64,000 nt of DNA from Acanthopleura granulata (GCA_016165875.1 JABBOT010000004.1:7371642-7435641), one strand, 5' to 3'; positions 13,070 to 26,985 are shown, counted from the first letter of the stretch. Numbers and translations: made by a program. The notes: a model not told the origin generated them from the sequence alone.

Positions 13070-13920
13070 AGGCTTAGTTACGTAAACATAGATCTATCGT
13101 CCGCTATCATAAGGCGAACGATGCAAGCCTGCGGGACATTTTTTTTTTTTTTGAATAGATTTCCGGTCTGAACGGGAAGTGCTACAAGGTGACACCAGCG
13201 CAATACTGTCGGAATTAAAAATGATTTTAATATGTTTGAAATATATCTGTCAGACTGGCGCGACGAAGCCGTCAGTCTTTTGTAGCCTTAATTGCATCGT
13301 CATTTTGACACGCCATTAGAGAGTTGTGTACGATGCGGCGTATACAGTGAGGTCATGACCTATTGTCTACATGGACTAAAACTGATTATATATATAAGTC
13401 AACGAAAACAACACAGATAAAAAAGTAAAAAATATAAAAAACCGCCCTCACTCAGGAACAATATTTTCGAGTGCATACAATGGCACAAGATTTCAAGGCT
13501 AAGAATGAAAAAAAAATACTTTGCATGAAAATGTTTTAAAACAAATCCAAAATACTACAGTTGGCGAAAAGCATTTACTTACAACTTTTTTTTGTCAGGT
13601 GTGCAATATATTAAACATTGCCGCGACTATACATGAAAAGATCGATATCCAGGCTAATTTATCCTTAAAGTTTACTTAAGTACGCAGATGCATGGCGTTT
13701 ATGACAGATGTTTATAAATATGCATCTTATTTATTCATACTCTCACTTTAAGAACATAGATCAATATTGTGGGCCAATTGATTTCTATTTTAAGTGCACT
13801 GTTCCATTTACCTAATTTATTTTTTCATATTTTTTTGTCTGCGATGTTTTGATTGAAGCACATGGTATTCTATGGTATTTGAACTGAAAAAGGAAAGAAC
13901 ACTACGATTTCTGTTAGCTT

Positions 13921-13944
13921 ACACTCCACCCTCTCGGGCCCGAT
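13921..13944 (+). repeat. Dispersed 24-bp GC-rich word, copy 2
   Basis: 23 of 24 bases match the word at 10137-10160, in the same orientation. It stands out from the AT-rich flanks. Confidence 0.7.
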
Positions 13945-16900
13945 CTCAAACATCACTATCTTTTAAATGTGAAATCCTTCTGCGTTAAAAAAAATGAAAA
14001 CCGGAAAAGACATGCAGTTTTACTTTTTTTCTGTTACAGACTATTTTTTATTATCGGTAACCTTTAGCTATTCTTGACTTCTATTGCTCAAGTTTTTTTG
14101 TTTATACAAAAACCAGTTGCGTCCCTTTGTTCGACGAAGGTCAAAGTAATCAAGGAGGGATGTTGCATCTTTGTTTTTCCTTACACCATCAAGCAGTTTA
14201 ATATCAACTAGAATTATGCTCCATCATTATTGTCCAAGCCACATAGTTACCCAGTTATGAATTTTGTTGTAGAGGAACTCTTTGATGTAGTCCTCTTCAT
14301 GAAACGGTATTTTTTTCTCTTTCCCCAGAATTAATTAGAGTTGTTCACTAGCGTGTAAGACACTGGTGACACGTGCTGAAGAGAGGAAGACCTCTATTTG
14401 AGGTGACCAGAAATATTTGAAGGAAACCTTCATCGCCTATCTTCAAACAGGACGAAACCAGGTCAAAGGTGAACTGTAATATTAGTGGGAAACATATGAC
14501 TGGCATTTCGTGGAGAAGGAACCCAAAACTATTACCACATAAAATAATGTATATTATACTGACACACAATCACTTTGAAGCCCTGTATAATCCTTGAAAT
14601 TTTTTATGACATGTCATACCAAGAAAGTCTTCAAAAGAGCCAAGTTATACACCACCAGTATTGATTTATGGTGTTCTCTTCCATTACTTAAGAGACCTCC
14701 AAAAGTTTACACACAGAAAGGTAACTTTGCCGTTTTAAGGCTATATACTTCGCGCCAGTGCAAGGAAAATGAAGTCCTTTTTGGCTGCTGTATATTTTGC
14801 CTTACCTCTTGATCCAGCCGGGCTCTCTTCTGCTTCAATGCATACATAAGAAATTTAGATGCGGTTGGGGTGTGGGCTTCATTCATAACCTGTTTCACTG
14901 CGTATGTTTACACTCAGCTGCAAACGGGGCTCAAATGAACCAAAGGACAAGAAGATTTCTGTGGTTTTTAACTGACACGACTGGATCGTTCTGATATACA
15001 CATGTGTACACATCAGTAAGTATCAGTTTAGATGTACTTAGAACACAAAATGCTATGACTTCGGCATGTGTATATTTGGATATTCCAAGAGTGTTCAGCG
15101 TAGGTGAGATGTGAATTCTAAAAATCACACTTAAATGATTCAATCAATATATGGGTACAGAGTAAACCGACAGCAGGGAATGACCGCATTACGCCATTAG
15201 TTGGGTTTTTAGCATTAATTTTACGGAAACCACCTACAACACTTGGCTGGCGCGATGTTCGGGACGCAGACAATCTAGTGCCGTATACATCTGTATGTAG
15301 AGACTTGGTAATGGACCTTCGTATAATCATATCTACGAGAAAGGTAATAAAACGCGGGGAGTAATAAAACATAGGCATGTACATATTTAAACAAAGGTAT
15401 ATGTCGAGGAAATATATGCAGTGAATAACTCATAGGCTGTATGGATTGAGCTTCCAGGCTCGTCAGCGGCCCTATGAATCATCAGCCACCCGGATCGGTG
15501 TGTTCAACCAAGCATGGTGAGCCGGTCGGTATATTATCTCCTCCTTGACTCACAGTCTGACGTCTTCCTGTGACCACGAAAACTCCCAGGGTCGCCCTCT
15601 CCGGTTTCGTAGAACATATTGTAATCGACTTTCAAATGTCGCCATAGCCATAAGACGCCCGACGGCAGATTCTAAGGCGGGAAATAAAGATTAGCAAACC
15701 AGTCCCTGTCCACTCCAATTGCCTACCTTAAATTGATACACATGTATCTTGGTTTCCATTTGGGGCTATTTTACAGAAAAAGAAACGTAACAAAACACAA
15801 ATAACAGATTTTCTTGTGTCAAGGTATAGCTCTGTCATGATTAGCTAAGAATCAGTGTGTGTCTAAAAAAGCTGGTTGGTTAAGTGTTCCAGTTCAAGTC
15901 TGAATCACTTAAAACTTCTGCGGAGGAATAACACAATTTCTGAGCACCTAGAGGCGTTTTCGGTCAGAAAATATTAACGTCGACAAAAAATGATAAAAAT
16001 TATATGTATAAAAAGATGAATACTTGAGACTAATCTTAGATGTGTTATTTGTTTAGACGTAATTTATGCCTATTGTTTAATTGTAGAATTTTGTTAACCT
16101 TCGATTAATAATGCATTTGTGGCTAAGTGTGTAGCTTCATATTGTTAGTTTATGCCAAAAAGTGTGCTGTACCGTTAAAATTGACACCGTATATTTTGAT
16201 ATAGCATGAGGAGTCGACTCAAAGGGTGATTTTTCTGTTCAACAAATATTTTTTCTTTCTTGATCTGGTCATTACATCATGTGGTGATTCGGATCATTGG
16301 TAAAGCGATGCGGCAAAAGATGAAAGTCTTCACAGGTACACGGTTGATCAGCTCACAGTATGCCAGCTAACTGTGGTTAGCCAAATGATTGCAGTGCATT
16401 GAATAGCCAGCTAAGGTCCTCGGCTGGATACTTAGAACACTGCAGCGTTATGCCGCTGAGAACATTTGTTTTCTCCACGGGAACCTCCAATACCCTGACT
16501 TTTCTAAACAAAATTCTCACAGAAAATTCAGTCTGTAATATCTGGTAAAATACATGTGGCTAGATGCTGCAGTAAGAATAACACAGATCAACGGCCTTCA
16601 CCACGCAGAGCATAACCCAGAGAGCAGTTCCAGTTCCTATGGGAAAACTAATTAAACCAAAATATTGATAATTGTGTTGTAAAATATGGGACCAGCATGA
16701 CGTTCCTTTCTCTATGACTCTACAAAATAATACAGGTACCCAACTAAAGTAAGCTGAATACACTAGGAGAACTGTCTTCATAACAGAATTACTGAACCTG
16801 GGGAAAACACCTGGCTGTTTTATCCAGTTTCCTTGCGTACTTCTTCTTGATGCTGAGGGATAGAAGACATTTACCATGTTTTGAACAGTTTACCCCCAGA

Positions 16901-19900
16901 AAAATACATATAATGCTTACGGCTAAAGGGAGAAGGCTTAGTTTTGGCAAATTTGAAGGGAATTAACCTTTAACTACATGTATACTAGTGTCTTCTGTCT
17001 TCTGCAACAATGAGTTTATGACTACTTTATATATACTGTGAAATTATCTACCAGTGTGCTACATTTGAAAATACCGCATTAACGAATAAAGAGGTAAAAG
17101 ATACTTTAAAAGGTTTGTCTGAAACAAAGCCTTAGTCAAAATATTAGGTTACAGTGGGGAAAAAAACTTTGCTTCAATTTTAACGAATTCATATATTTGT
17201 GGCAGAGTTTGCACGCATGTATGTATATGCAAACTCTCATTGGTTAAATTTTAATGCTAAATGCTGTGAGAAGTTGAATTCTCCTTTCAATCCCAGATGA
17301 CAATGGTGGGAAAGTTATGAAATTAGGCTAAAGTTTTTGTGCTAATATAAAGTATGACTACTTGAGTAGTTGATGCGAAGAAAACAGCATCAGGTAGGTG
17401 ACTGCGTGACTTGTGTATGCCTGCAACAACACATGTCAAATTTTACTCTTATATGGCTATTAAATGTATAGTCTGGTATTTATACTTTTGGACATGGATA
17501 AAATAACGCACGAGTACATCGTTTTAAGTAATGAATACAACTAAAACCTGTTCTGACAGCAGAACAGTGACGAAATGCGTGGAAGTACAATAACGTAACC
17601 AACAGTCTTGTAACCAACAAAAGCAACGATACGAGTGAATTAATTTAATGTGACATGGAAATGTGGCACATTTTGATATCAGCATAGCTGTACGAATACC
17701 GATTTATTTTTACAACTAAGCATTGTTCTTCAATTTTCACATTGGGTTCTATTATACGAACCCGTGTCGCAAATGAAGCGTAACTCAGTGCACTTTGACC
17801 TCAAGTAATAGCACATTGTTTTAAAAGCGGATGCGAAGAACTGCAAAGAAAAAAGTGGTTCTAGACCGGACAGTTGCACCTGGTGACATGTTGTAAATCA
17901 CGACACATTCATTTTAGATGGGAATTGTTCTTCAAAATATGAGAGGTCGCCTGGGTACAGCGACAGTTATATGGGATGGGAGTGAACATCAGTACATTAT
18001 TATTGTGCATACATTACAAACAACTTAATTTCGTATGTATACTGGTATATATTCGTTTGCAGACAAATGCAATAGGCCCCAACTGAAAGCATGATGGATA
18101 ACAGTTCCAGCTGTGTGAGCTGCAAACAATTAACGACCTGTATATGACTCGCACCTCCATTTCCACGAGTATGTATACCAATAAAGAGCAGCCAAGTATA
18201 GTCAGTAATGAAGGCAGATTTATTAGATTAGTTCACTTTTAAACGTATTTGAAGTTTGAAAATATATTTGTTCAGATTAAGGCAAAAAAGCACGTTAATC
18301 AATCTCTGTTGAAAACTTTAACAATATGTAGATAACATGATGACATTATTTACGTTCCGTTGGTATGCATATAGCTGTAGTATAAAAACATTGCACACCA
18401 GCGAACGATAGTTATAAATCAAAATAGACGGACTGCCCCCTGCTCCTTTTGAAAGACTTACTTACACTATTAGCGTATATATTTATATATGCTGACCCGA
18501 TCAATAAATGCGATGTACGTACTAAAACGCTGACTGCACACAAGTGTACGTATTTATATCAACAGAGTATACGATTTATTTGTATTATTTTTTTCCCACT
18601 ATTGCCTAAAGATGTCTCGTGCACCTCATTTGAATTAATGATACGGGTGGAAATAGATCAGCTAAAGTATACTGATACAGATCGTGTAGCCATGTGGACT
18701 GGGTAAGGAGAACACACATAGGTCTTCGTGCCATACTCCTCCGCAAAGCAGTAAACCTATATTTTGGGTAAAATGAATAACAAAGGAAGGCGAAATGGTG
18801 ACGAAAACGGGTCCAGTACCCGGATGTCATAACCCGGATACTATAATAATTAAACTTCACCTTGGCAATTAATTAATTCTAAATTAGAGCCATTAAGGAT
18901 ACTGAATAAGAACCAGCCCACGTTGGTGAAGGCAAATATTGACATAGCTCGTGGTGTTTGTCTAAGCCCCAGGTGATTCAAGGGACATAACTTTTGTTAG
19001 CAGGGGGTATTTCATTCGCGATTCCCTTCGGCTGAATGTATGATTTCACCAGACAAATTCTCTCCATACATCTGACTTTACTTGTTCAAAGGACAGTGCC
19101 TTTAATTACACCTTCAGATTATATACTTTAAAACATGATTACAGAAAAAAGTTGTATGGAAGACAATCTTATATAATATATCGTCAAGTGTACTGGGTAT
19201 GTAGGAAAATGTACAGGTTTACAGTTCTGCATAACTCAGGTACAACTAATCATACAGAATAATTTTAAACATGTAAGCATAATTGTTTGCGGGACTCAAG
19301 CATTCGATGGAACGTTGGCTCTGTGAAAACGCATATTTTATACTGCTCACTTCGACAAATCACTATTATATACAGCTGTTTTTGTGATGTTACCACGGGA
19401 CATAAACATATCACTCCTGTTTGTAACTTATAGTGTTAAAAATACTGTATAATTGGTCCCTATTGGGTTTGTGCCAGTGGCTTTCGAGATAGCCATCAGC
19501 GGTTTCATGCCCTTTGGTGCATTCAGAGATAGCAGGCTACTGTATAACGTATATGCACAAGACCACAAATACATGAACACCGTAATATGTTCACACTTTT
19601 AGGAAAGGTCTATAATTATTTCATATAATTTAGCTGTCTTTCTCAAAACACATCTTAACCGATTATTACAACCCTATCCAAAGACTCCACAGATAGCACA
19701 ACCCCCAATACCACCTTCAGTAAAGGTGTATGCATTTGTTCAGTAGTTATAAATCTCTCTGGTGTAAGCAGGAGCCTGGCTTTACCCTATCTTTGTTAGA
19801 AACGCTGCATTTAAGACTTTCCTTGTAGGTTTTAATTTTATCACCATACAGTAGGCTTATATATCACAATTTTTGTCAGATATACTCAGGGTCTTTTTTG

Positions 19901-21229
19901 TAATGTTTTCAGTGTTCACACAACGTAATTTCTGTATATGCTAAGTCAGTATCAATGGTTCATGCACTTATTTTTTGGAATAGACATTGTATTATAAATA
20001 GTAAAAGGTTGGTTCAATTGACGTTAGTGCGTGTTTGTTTCACTAACATCTTTTGTTGTTGCTACACCATGCATTTCTGTCTTAACTATTAGAACATTTT
20101 ACCAAACGCTTGTATGTATTTATACATAAACTGACTTTTAATAGCTCACTCGATGAGTGTTAGACTAGTTTAAACGTGTACAACAATGCAAAGTATCATG
20201 ATAAGTCGACATATGTTTAAATTTATACAGAGATGAGTATATATGGTGAAACAAATTTCAGCTTTTTAGTATAAGTGCCAGCGCCACACACTCATGCACT
20301 TATTCCGTGGAAGCTTGTTTTAAGCTGGCGTCTTTGTTGTAGAGGGATTGTTCAAATCCGATAGGACCAAGTGGTATGGAGAAGGAAAGCTGTTGCGTTT
20401 TTACTACCCTTTGAGAAAAACAGCCCATGGGCTTGGCGTTATTGCCTGGGGTGGGTTTAACAACAAACTTTTAAACTTCAGCTGGTACTGTCAACCGTTT
20501 CTTCACACAAGATTTGTTTGATAGTGAGATGGACGCAAAGAGAAACGCTCCCCTCGAACCCACCTTTTTTCCGCATGTTTTGAAGACACCTGCCCGCCCT
20601 CTATGTTTGCCCAAGCCATTTCTAGTCCAGCGTCTAATCTCAACCCAAATTGCATGTCAAATAATATTATTTAACGGCACGAATTATGTTATAGACGAAC
20701 CCTGTCTTAATACAAAATTTAAATTTTTTATATTTCGAACTTCACAGACACAGCTTATACAGATCAAATTTTAAGATGTTGAATATGCTGTCTTGTTTTC
20801 CTGAAAGGAATTTTCCTTTTTTTTTTCTTTTCGCTAATGGATATGAGATTCATACATGTGCACCTATCATATTTTGGAACTACGTGTTAAAAGACATCGT
20901 GTTAAAATGGACAGTCTATATGCAATGTGGTAAGACTTTTAGATATTAGGTTACTTTGTGATGGAGAATTTCATATTAGCACGCCCAAAAAGGACATCAT
21001 TGCGTATTACGGTTGTAGTTTGACCGAGATAAGTTCATTTCCAGCTAGGAAACTCGTAAAATCTCTCATCTCATAACCACTAACTGGATAACCGTGAATA
21101 GGGAGGGTGGAGCAAGCTCATATTAGTCTGGAAAATGATGAGAAACTCCTCGATGCGGTATGTTAAATGGTAATAACCGCCTACAAACTATTAACTTTTG
21201 AAGCCTTGCTCATGTTCATTTCTATGAGA

Positions 21230-22320
21230 ACAAATCGGGTTGGGGAAATAAAATTTCTCCTTCATTGAGCCGAGGAGAGTGTCTTTGTTCGCTCATAATA
21301 TCGGGGTGGGAACGCGACACGGCGCAGAATGGCCTCGTGAAGTGGTTTTAGTTTAAGCAGAGCGTCAGAGTCTCCTCGTCCGTGAAAACAGACAATCTCC
21401 AAACAATCGTGCCGCGCGACTCATCCTATTATGGCGAATCACGCTTGCCTGGCCTATCACAAAACGACCAGCGTTCAGCGTTAAGCGCGTTAAAGCCATT
21501 GGCTGGATCACAGGCACACTGCAAGGATCGTCCCTCAAGCCGGGATTATTTCTCCCAACACTCTTTCTTAGCGAACTTTTCGCCCTTCTTGTTTAGCGAC
21601 TAGTTTCCAACGTGGAGATCCATCTTGAACAAATTCTCAAACACGTGAGGAAAACGATGAGCCGGCAGTGTAATTCAGATTTTCATTAAGTTACTATTAG
21701 CTCTGAGGCCCATGTTTTCTGAAGCCGGAGATATTTAATGAGTGACTCATGGGTATCCATAACGATTGGTTATTGGGTAATCTGAATTTCCCAGCAAATC
21801 ATTTGCTTTGAAACAAACGATTTCAGAGTCATTAACACACCAGCATGTTTCTGCCTTGTTTTGTACCAAGCACAAAATTACCTTCTGTGAGTGTTTATCA
21901 TTTTGAACAATGAACGAGTTTGAGAAGGGTAGTCGTGTCTAGCGCATATCTACCCCTCGGATTGGCCAAAACTGCGGAATCTAAGATACTTTAACGCGGA
22001 GGAGAACTAAAATTCAAGAGTCGCGTGTTGTTGTAAGGGAGCGGATATGGATTATAGGCGGTCATAGCAAGTCTTTAATCAAACTATATTTCTTTAATTA
22101 CCAAAGTGTCAAGTAAAGGTGAAACAAGATTAGAGATACAACTGCCGCCAGATATATCTGTCATTTTTTCCTCGTCGCGCCTACATTAATCTCTCCTAAC
22201 ATATCTTGCCTAGCTTTCGAAGTCGTTTTTCGTCCATAAATGTTTACTAAGCTTTGATATAAGTCTAGAGAACGCGATCTACTCACGCCCAGAGGAAAAA
22301 GGCAAGTTCATAGGGCTAAC
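21230..22320. promoter_or_regulatory. Candidate regulatory block, GC-richer and non-repetitive
   Basis: About 1.1 kb with higher GC and CpG content than its flanks, few simple repeats, and CCAAT-type words such as attggctgg and gattggcc. A 73-codon plus-strand frame inside it (21382-21603) has no protein resemblance. Placement in TFAP2 intron 1 suggests an enhancer, but this is inference. Confidence 0.28.
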
Positions 22321-22325
22321 CTTTC

Positions 22326-22343
22326 TTTTTTTTTTTTTTTTTT
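22326..22343. repeat. Poly-T tract (18 T)
   Basis: An uninterrupted T run closing a complex, GC-richer block in intron 1. Confidence 0.97.
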
Positions 22344-22917
22344 ACACTGCACAATATTTTTCTGACGCTGTTTATCTATTATACACACGTCGTATATGTG
22401 GTCGGTTTGGTTTGGCATTAGTCGAAAGACCAAGCTATCCTACACATGTCTCTTTACCTCTATTTAAGCCGTGTCCTATTGCTAATATTACTCGGATTCA
22501 CCGAGGCTAGTGCATGCGTTCCTTTCCTGAGATGAGCCATGAGTCACATTTTACAACTTGCTACCATAGTTTGTTAATCTAAGCTCCATACGTTTCAAAC
22601 AAAGACATCGATATATCGATTCACCCAGGCACCTAAAAACTTATAGATGTTACCTTGTTGCATATGTCATTTTACTATGAATATGATGTTTATTTTTTGC
22701 CCAGATACAAGGCTTAATTATCTGATTTAGGCGCAATTTTTATGTGACCGTCCACGTTAATCATATTTTTAAGTACTTATTCGCATGGGTGTGGGAAGAA
22801 CAAGCATATACTTCTCTTGTCAAATGGAAAAGAATTTTGCTAAATGGGAATACGACTGCTAAATGAAAAAGAATTGTGATGTACCCCGATAGGTAATAAA
22901 TATTAAACTGCTGTTTT

Positions 22918-23026
22918 TTGTATTTTCATATTTTCATAACTCACATTTCGGTGTTGTATTTATTTTTTGCCTTTGTATTTTCATATTTTCATAACTCACG
23001 TTTCGGTTTTGTATTCATTTTTTGCC
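22918..23026 (+). repeat. 55-bp tandem duplication
   Basis: Two adjacent copies of a 55-base unit share ttgtattttcatattttcat followed by aactcac, ttcggt and a tail ending tttttgcc. They differ at only a handful of bases, so the duplication is fairly recent. It is in TFAP2 intron 1. Confidence 0.88.
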
Positions 23027-24668
23027 TATTTTGAACAATAGTGCCAACAAGTAAACCGCAAAGAACAACAGAATTTCATATTGTACTTATACAAAAAAAA
23101 TTACACGTCTTGAATTTATGCTTTGCCATAATTTCAAATAATAGGCACATATTATATTATAATAATTAAACGATCTAGACGATAGATATAAAATAAAAGA
23201 AGAACAAATAATCTAAATCTGTGTCAGGCTATAATAACACAATCTATAAGAGCAATCTTTGAATGTATCAATGTTTCAAGAGAATTTAATACCTACAAAA
23301 CATATGCATACCAAAATTACCCCCAAACCTCCAGAAATGGTACCCTTATCTGTAAATCTTAATATAGTTGAAAAGGAGAATGCTTGTCTATGAGTGTTTG
23401 TAATAATCTGTAAAACGTTTAAATAAAGTTTGAAAAGCCTTTGACGATTTCTAGCCAAGGTGACTACAAACTGTATTATATCCTTACATCTTTGTCCTCG
23501 AGAACAGTTTAAATAGATATGATCACATTTTGAACAACTGAAAAACGGTACAGACATCATTACAGTGTGATTTGTGTATCTGATGACAACCTAAACTAAA
23601 TGGTTTTCGGTGTCCTTTGCTACTACGTGTGTAGTAACAAATATATATCTTATTTTGTGAAATGTGTTTCCATACTTCAAGAGAACAAATAATATTTTGT
23701 GCAAATTCAGATAACTTCAGATGAATGAATATATGTTCGGCTTCATCATTCAGAGCAATAATTAAGCGTTCTGAAATTAATTTGAATCAACGGTTAGATC
23801 AACTCGATAATACATAAAGCTAATCCATATCCGTGTGTTCAACAAGCATGTCTATTACACCTACTTAGCCAGTATGCTTGAGGCGATAAAATTTACTTTT
23901 TATGAAGCTTAAATTCAAATCGGTCTATTAAGTGGACATATACTCCCCGGGGCATTGTAGATATGCACTTCCAATTTGTCGCATCATGGACTCCAATCAT
24001 TGACTTATGCTTAAAAAAAGGATTAAGAGAAAACTTGCCTTCTATCTATTCAGATTTATTATGTGTATGGTCATTTAAACTTTACTAAGTAATGCACTTT
24101 GTTTCTGTTGTCATCGTGCAGAAAGCCTTTAACTGTTATGAAAATCGTCGTCAATTTCGGTGTCTCTTGCATTGTATAAGATATTAAATAATATGAATTG
24201 TGTCATTATTTAAAAAAAATAACTTTTGAATTAATTTATAAGTCAGTGTTTGTTCGTTGCATCAATACTGTTGCATTAAATACCACAGTTGATTTGACAG
24301 AAGACCAAAATATGCAAAACAGGAGAGCAAATTTAATAGAAGGACAATAGACAGATGTTGAGAGAGCTCAGGCTCATGATTGTAGGAACTTTTTTTGATG
24401 TGTGGGAAAAAATATAACAAAGAAGGTGGGGAGAGAAGAAAAGAGCCACGACAGAGTTTGATGCGCGTAAGAACATGGAACGACAGCAAAACAATTAAAA
24501 GAGCACGACTGAGAATTAGGAGACACCCCCTAAGGCGAGGACTTCCAGTATAGTTTTCCTGAACTGAAATTTCCCAAGCATTTCTGGTATTTTTTTTTTT
24601 TGTTCACTCCCTGTTGGTCGTCTATCTCCCGTGAAAGAAGATTATTGTGGGCAGGTCCGTGATACGTA

Positions 24669-24670
<2 letters not shown>

Positions 24671-24700
<30 letters not shown>
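24671..24700. repeat. Poly-T tract (30 T)
   Basis: An uninterrupted run of 30 T, with a second run of 11 T about 80 bases to the left. Either could be the reversed A-tail of a minus-strand retroposed sequence, but no recognisable insert follows at higher coordinates. Confidence 0.97.
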
Positions 24701-24701
<1 letters not shown>

Positions 24702-25328
24702 GAGACTCCTATCTCATTGAAACAACTCAAAATCTGAAAGTGAACTGTTATCAAAAGCCCTCTGCGTTTAATTTCGCCACAGGTTTGGCTCCACAAGGAT
24801 CTCGACTTGAGCTCTCCCAGCCTTTGCTATTCTTCTGGTCTTACAAAGTTTCAGAAAACCCATCACACGCGATTCTCAAAACCTAAAGAGCTCCAATAAC
24901 GTTGAGAAAATTACAGGCGCCCTTTGATAGTTCCTATAAGAGGTCCATGGAGATTATCCATGGAGAAAAGCATTGGTTATCTTTCAACAGAAAAGATAAA
25001 AGGTCACGATTACATCGGAAATCGGTTACTTGTCTTGCTACATCCTTCATGGCGCTGGCTGTAGCGAATGAATTTGCCTATAACACGAAAACCTTTAACA
25101 TAAACACGCACATATATGATCTATTGAGAGTAAAACCAGAACAGCCATACATATGTTAATCATATGGTTGTTTGTGCGGGATCTGTACTGTGCTATCTTC
25201 CCACAACACAAACAATTTAGCCTCTTCTGTCATAAAATATTATAGTGTGATGGTTTACATCTAATGGAAAAATATAGGAAGGGCATTGAAAATTTTATTG
25301 CATTACTGCATAAATACAGAGCTACTAC

Positions 25329-25604
25329 ATGAGTAGGACCTTGCTTTGTCTACGTCATAATGTTGCGTTGGTAATCATCATTTTTTGTACAAGGGATGGT
25401 CTTCATGGAAGTCCTATAGGATCAATCGCATTACTATGGCTTTGGATAAAAGCACTGTCGACGCCAATTTGTGATTTGCTTTCTAAAGATCCAAAGGAAT
25501 TCTACATGATATGCAGCACGGTAACAATTCTCCTCGGTATTTTCGCGTTCATGTATGTGCACGACTGGGTTTATAGTGTTTGTAATGCACAGATATGCTT
25601 GTGA
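25329..25604 (+). CDS. Small open frame with two hydrophobic segments, unknown
   Basis: A complete ATG-to-TGA frame of 91 codons lies within TFAP2 intron 1, antisense to TFAP2. Two hydrophobic stretches are visible, around residues 28-42 (IGSIALLWLWIKALS, preceded by a shorter VALVIIIF) and around residues 60-75 (MICSTVTILLGIFAFM). The product would be a small membrane protein if it is expressed. A conserved-looking CRE and a TATA box lie downstream of the frame, so they do not drive it. I recognise no family, and hydrophobic chance frames are common in T-rich sequence, so this is a speculative entry. Confidence 0.18.
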   Translation: MSRTLLCLRHNVALVIIIFCTRDGLHGSPIGSIALLWLWIKALSTPICDLLSKDPKEFYMICSTVTILLGIFAFMYVHDWVYSVCNAQICL

Positions 25605-25660
25605 TTATTTCTCTCTCATCCTGTTATCATGAACTGTGGAAATGTAGCCTGCCATTATCT

Positions 25661-25784
25661 TGACGTCATTCGAGCAGGCGCACCAAGAGGCGCCGTCCCC
25701 TCGGGCCTGACAGCAAGCCAGCGAAAATCATCATGCCCCCCAGAGCCAGCCTTGCGCCATTTTATACGGCTATATGTATATAAG
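25661..25784 (+). promoter_or_regulatory. Possible core promoter: perfect CRE plus TATA box
   Basis: A perfect palindromic CRE, TGACGTCA (25661-25668), is followed by GC-richer sequence and then TATATAAG (25777-25784). The spacing of about 110 bases suits a TATA-type plus-strand promoter with a start near 25810. No convincing plus-strand coding exon follows, so it may drive a noncoding transcript, be an enhancer of TFAP2, or be chance. Confidence 0.22.
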
Positions 25785-26680
25785 TGTGAAATCGCTAGTA
25801 TCTACAACGAGACAGGTCGATCTGGTTCCCGGAGGTGTCTGTAACAAAAAAAAATACATGCCGGAAACCAATTGGGATATCTGCTAATTGTATTCGCGCT
25901 TGTTCTTTGGGCCAGCACAAAGCGCCACCATGTAGTTGTTGCGGGCCATGTAGACCATCTAGAGAGGTGAGCCAAATAACGCGTCATCAAACAAACGTCG
26001 CTTCCAGCACATCTAATCGGGCACATCCAAGGTACTATATTTCTGATGTGGAATGTAAACGCGTATGCTTACAGTCTGAATGAGTGTTGCGGTGCTACTG
26101 ACAAGCACGCCTAGGGCTCATGCGCGGTTGTAGTTACGGTGTCAATCAAAATGATGGATAAAATAAACTCGACTCAGTCATCTCTACGCATGCATAATAC
26201 GAATTATCGGACTTTATTACAAACTGCCCTTCCGGCAAAATGCTAGAAAACTACACATAGTGTTATACGCAATACATGATATTTTTCGTGTGAAAATTCA
26301 CAGCATTGTGAAACAGGAATGCTGTGGCTGAACTAGACGACGTATAATTTTTAAACTTCAGGTTTGAAATTGTATGCAAGGCAGGCTTTGCTCGATCTTG
26401 CAACGTTTTCCAAGCAAGATACAAACAATTCTGTAGAAACTCTGAATAGCTGGATGGATCGTATTCATTTATTTCATTCAACTACTATCATATTCACCTA
26501 ATAAAATCTTAAACGAAGCAGCTGCACTTCTGGGTTTTATATGGCATTTTTGCATTAAAATGTTGCAGTGAAAAACGAGGACATGATGGCGTAGATGTAC
26601 ACGTAAAGATGAAAAATTCTTTTCTTGATAGTCGTATAATGCAAGTCTGTTTACGGTACTGTGAATGTATTAGGTTGAAC

Positions 26681-26703
26681 AAAAAAAAAAAAAAAAAAAA
26701 AAA
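26681..26703. repeat. Poly-A tract (23 A)
   Basis: An uninterrupted A run. It could be a retroposon tail on the plus strand, though no body is recognised to its left. Confidence 0.97.
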
Positions 26704-26929
26704 CACCGGGGACACCACAGGATTTCACACCTGCTCGTGAACTGCCGGCACGCTCAGAAAGACAGGTTTTAAGGCTCTTAATAATTAACCACTGAATAGA
26801 AAATGTTGACGTTTGTTTTTAGTCATTCTGCCTGAATTACAGTAGAATATTTACGTTTGTCTTTCTGTCGCACTATGTTATAGTTTTTCCCATAATTGAA
26901 GTGACGAGAGGGATAACTACCCAGACTTG

Positions 26930-26985
26930 GGGTCATGGTTCAGCGACTTCGCACAAAGACCACCCTGAGTACGATCCCCGCCCAC
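26930..26985 (+). repeat. tRNA-like Pol III box pair (possible SINE head or tRNA relic)
   Basis: TGGTTCAGCGAC (26936-26947) resembles an A-box, and GTACGATCC (26969-26977) resembles a B-box with one mismatch. The 33-base spacing is normal for tRNA genes. A full cloverleaf was not evident, and no SINE body or tail follows. It is best read as a degraded tRNA-derived fragment. Confidence 0.25.

Larger units (their letters stand above)
11877..22917 (-). other. TFAP2 intron 1, second part
   Basis: Mostly AT-rich unique sequence with no recognised exon. It holds poly-G at 13057, copy 2 of the 24-bp word, and the complex block at 21230-22320. Confidence 0.5.

Noticed and set aside
24530..24886. Opposing frames containing poly-Lys or poly-Phe
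   Set aside because: They are kept open only by the 30-base T run at 24671-24700.
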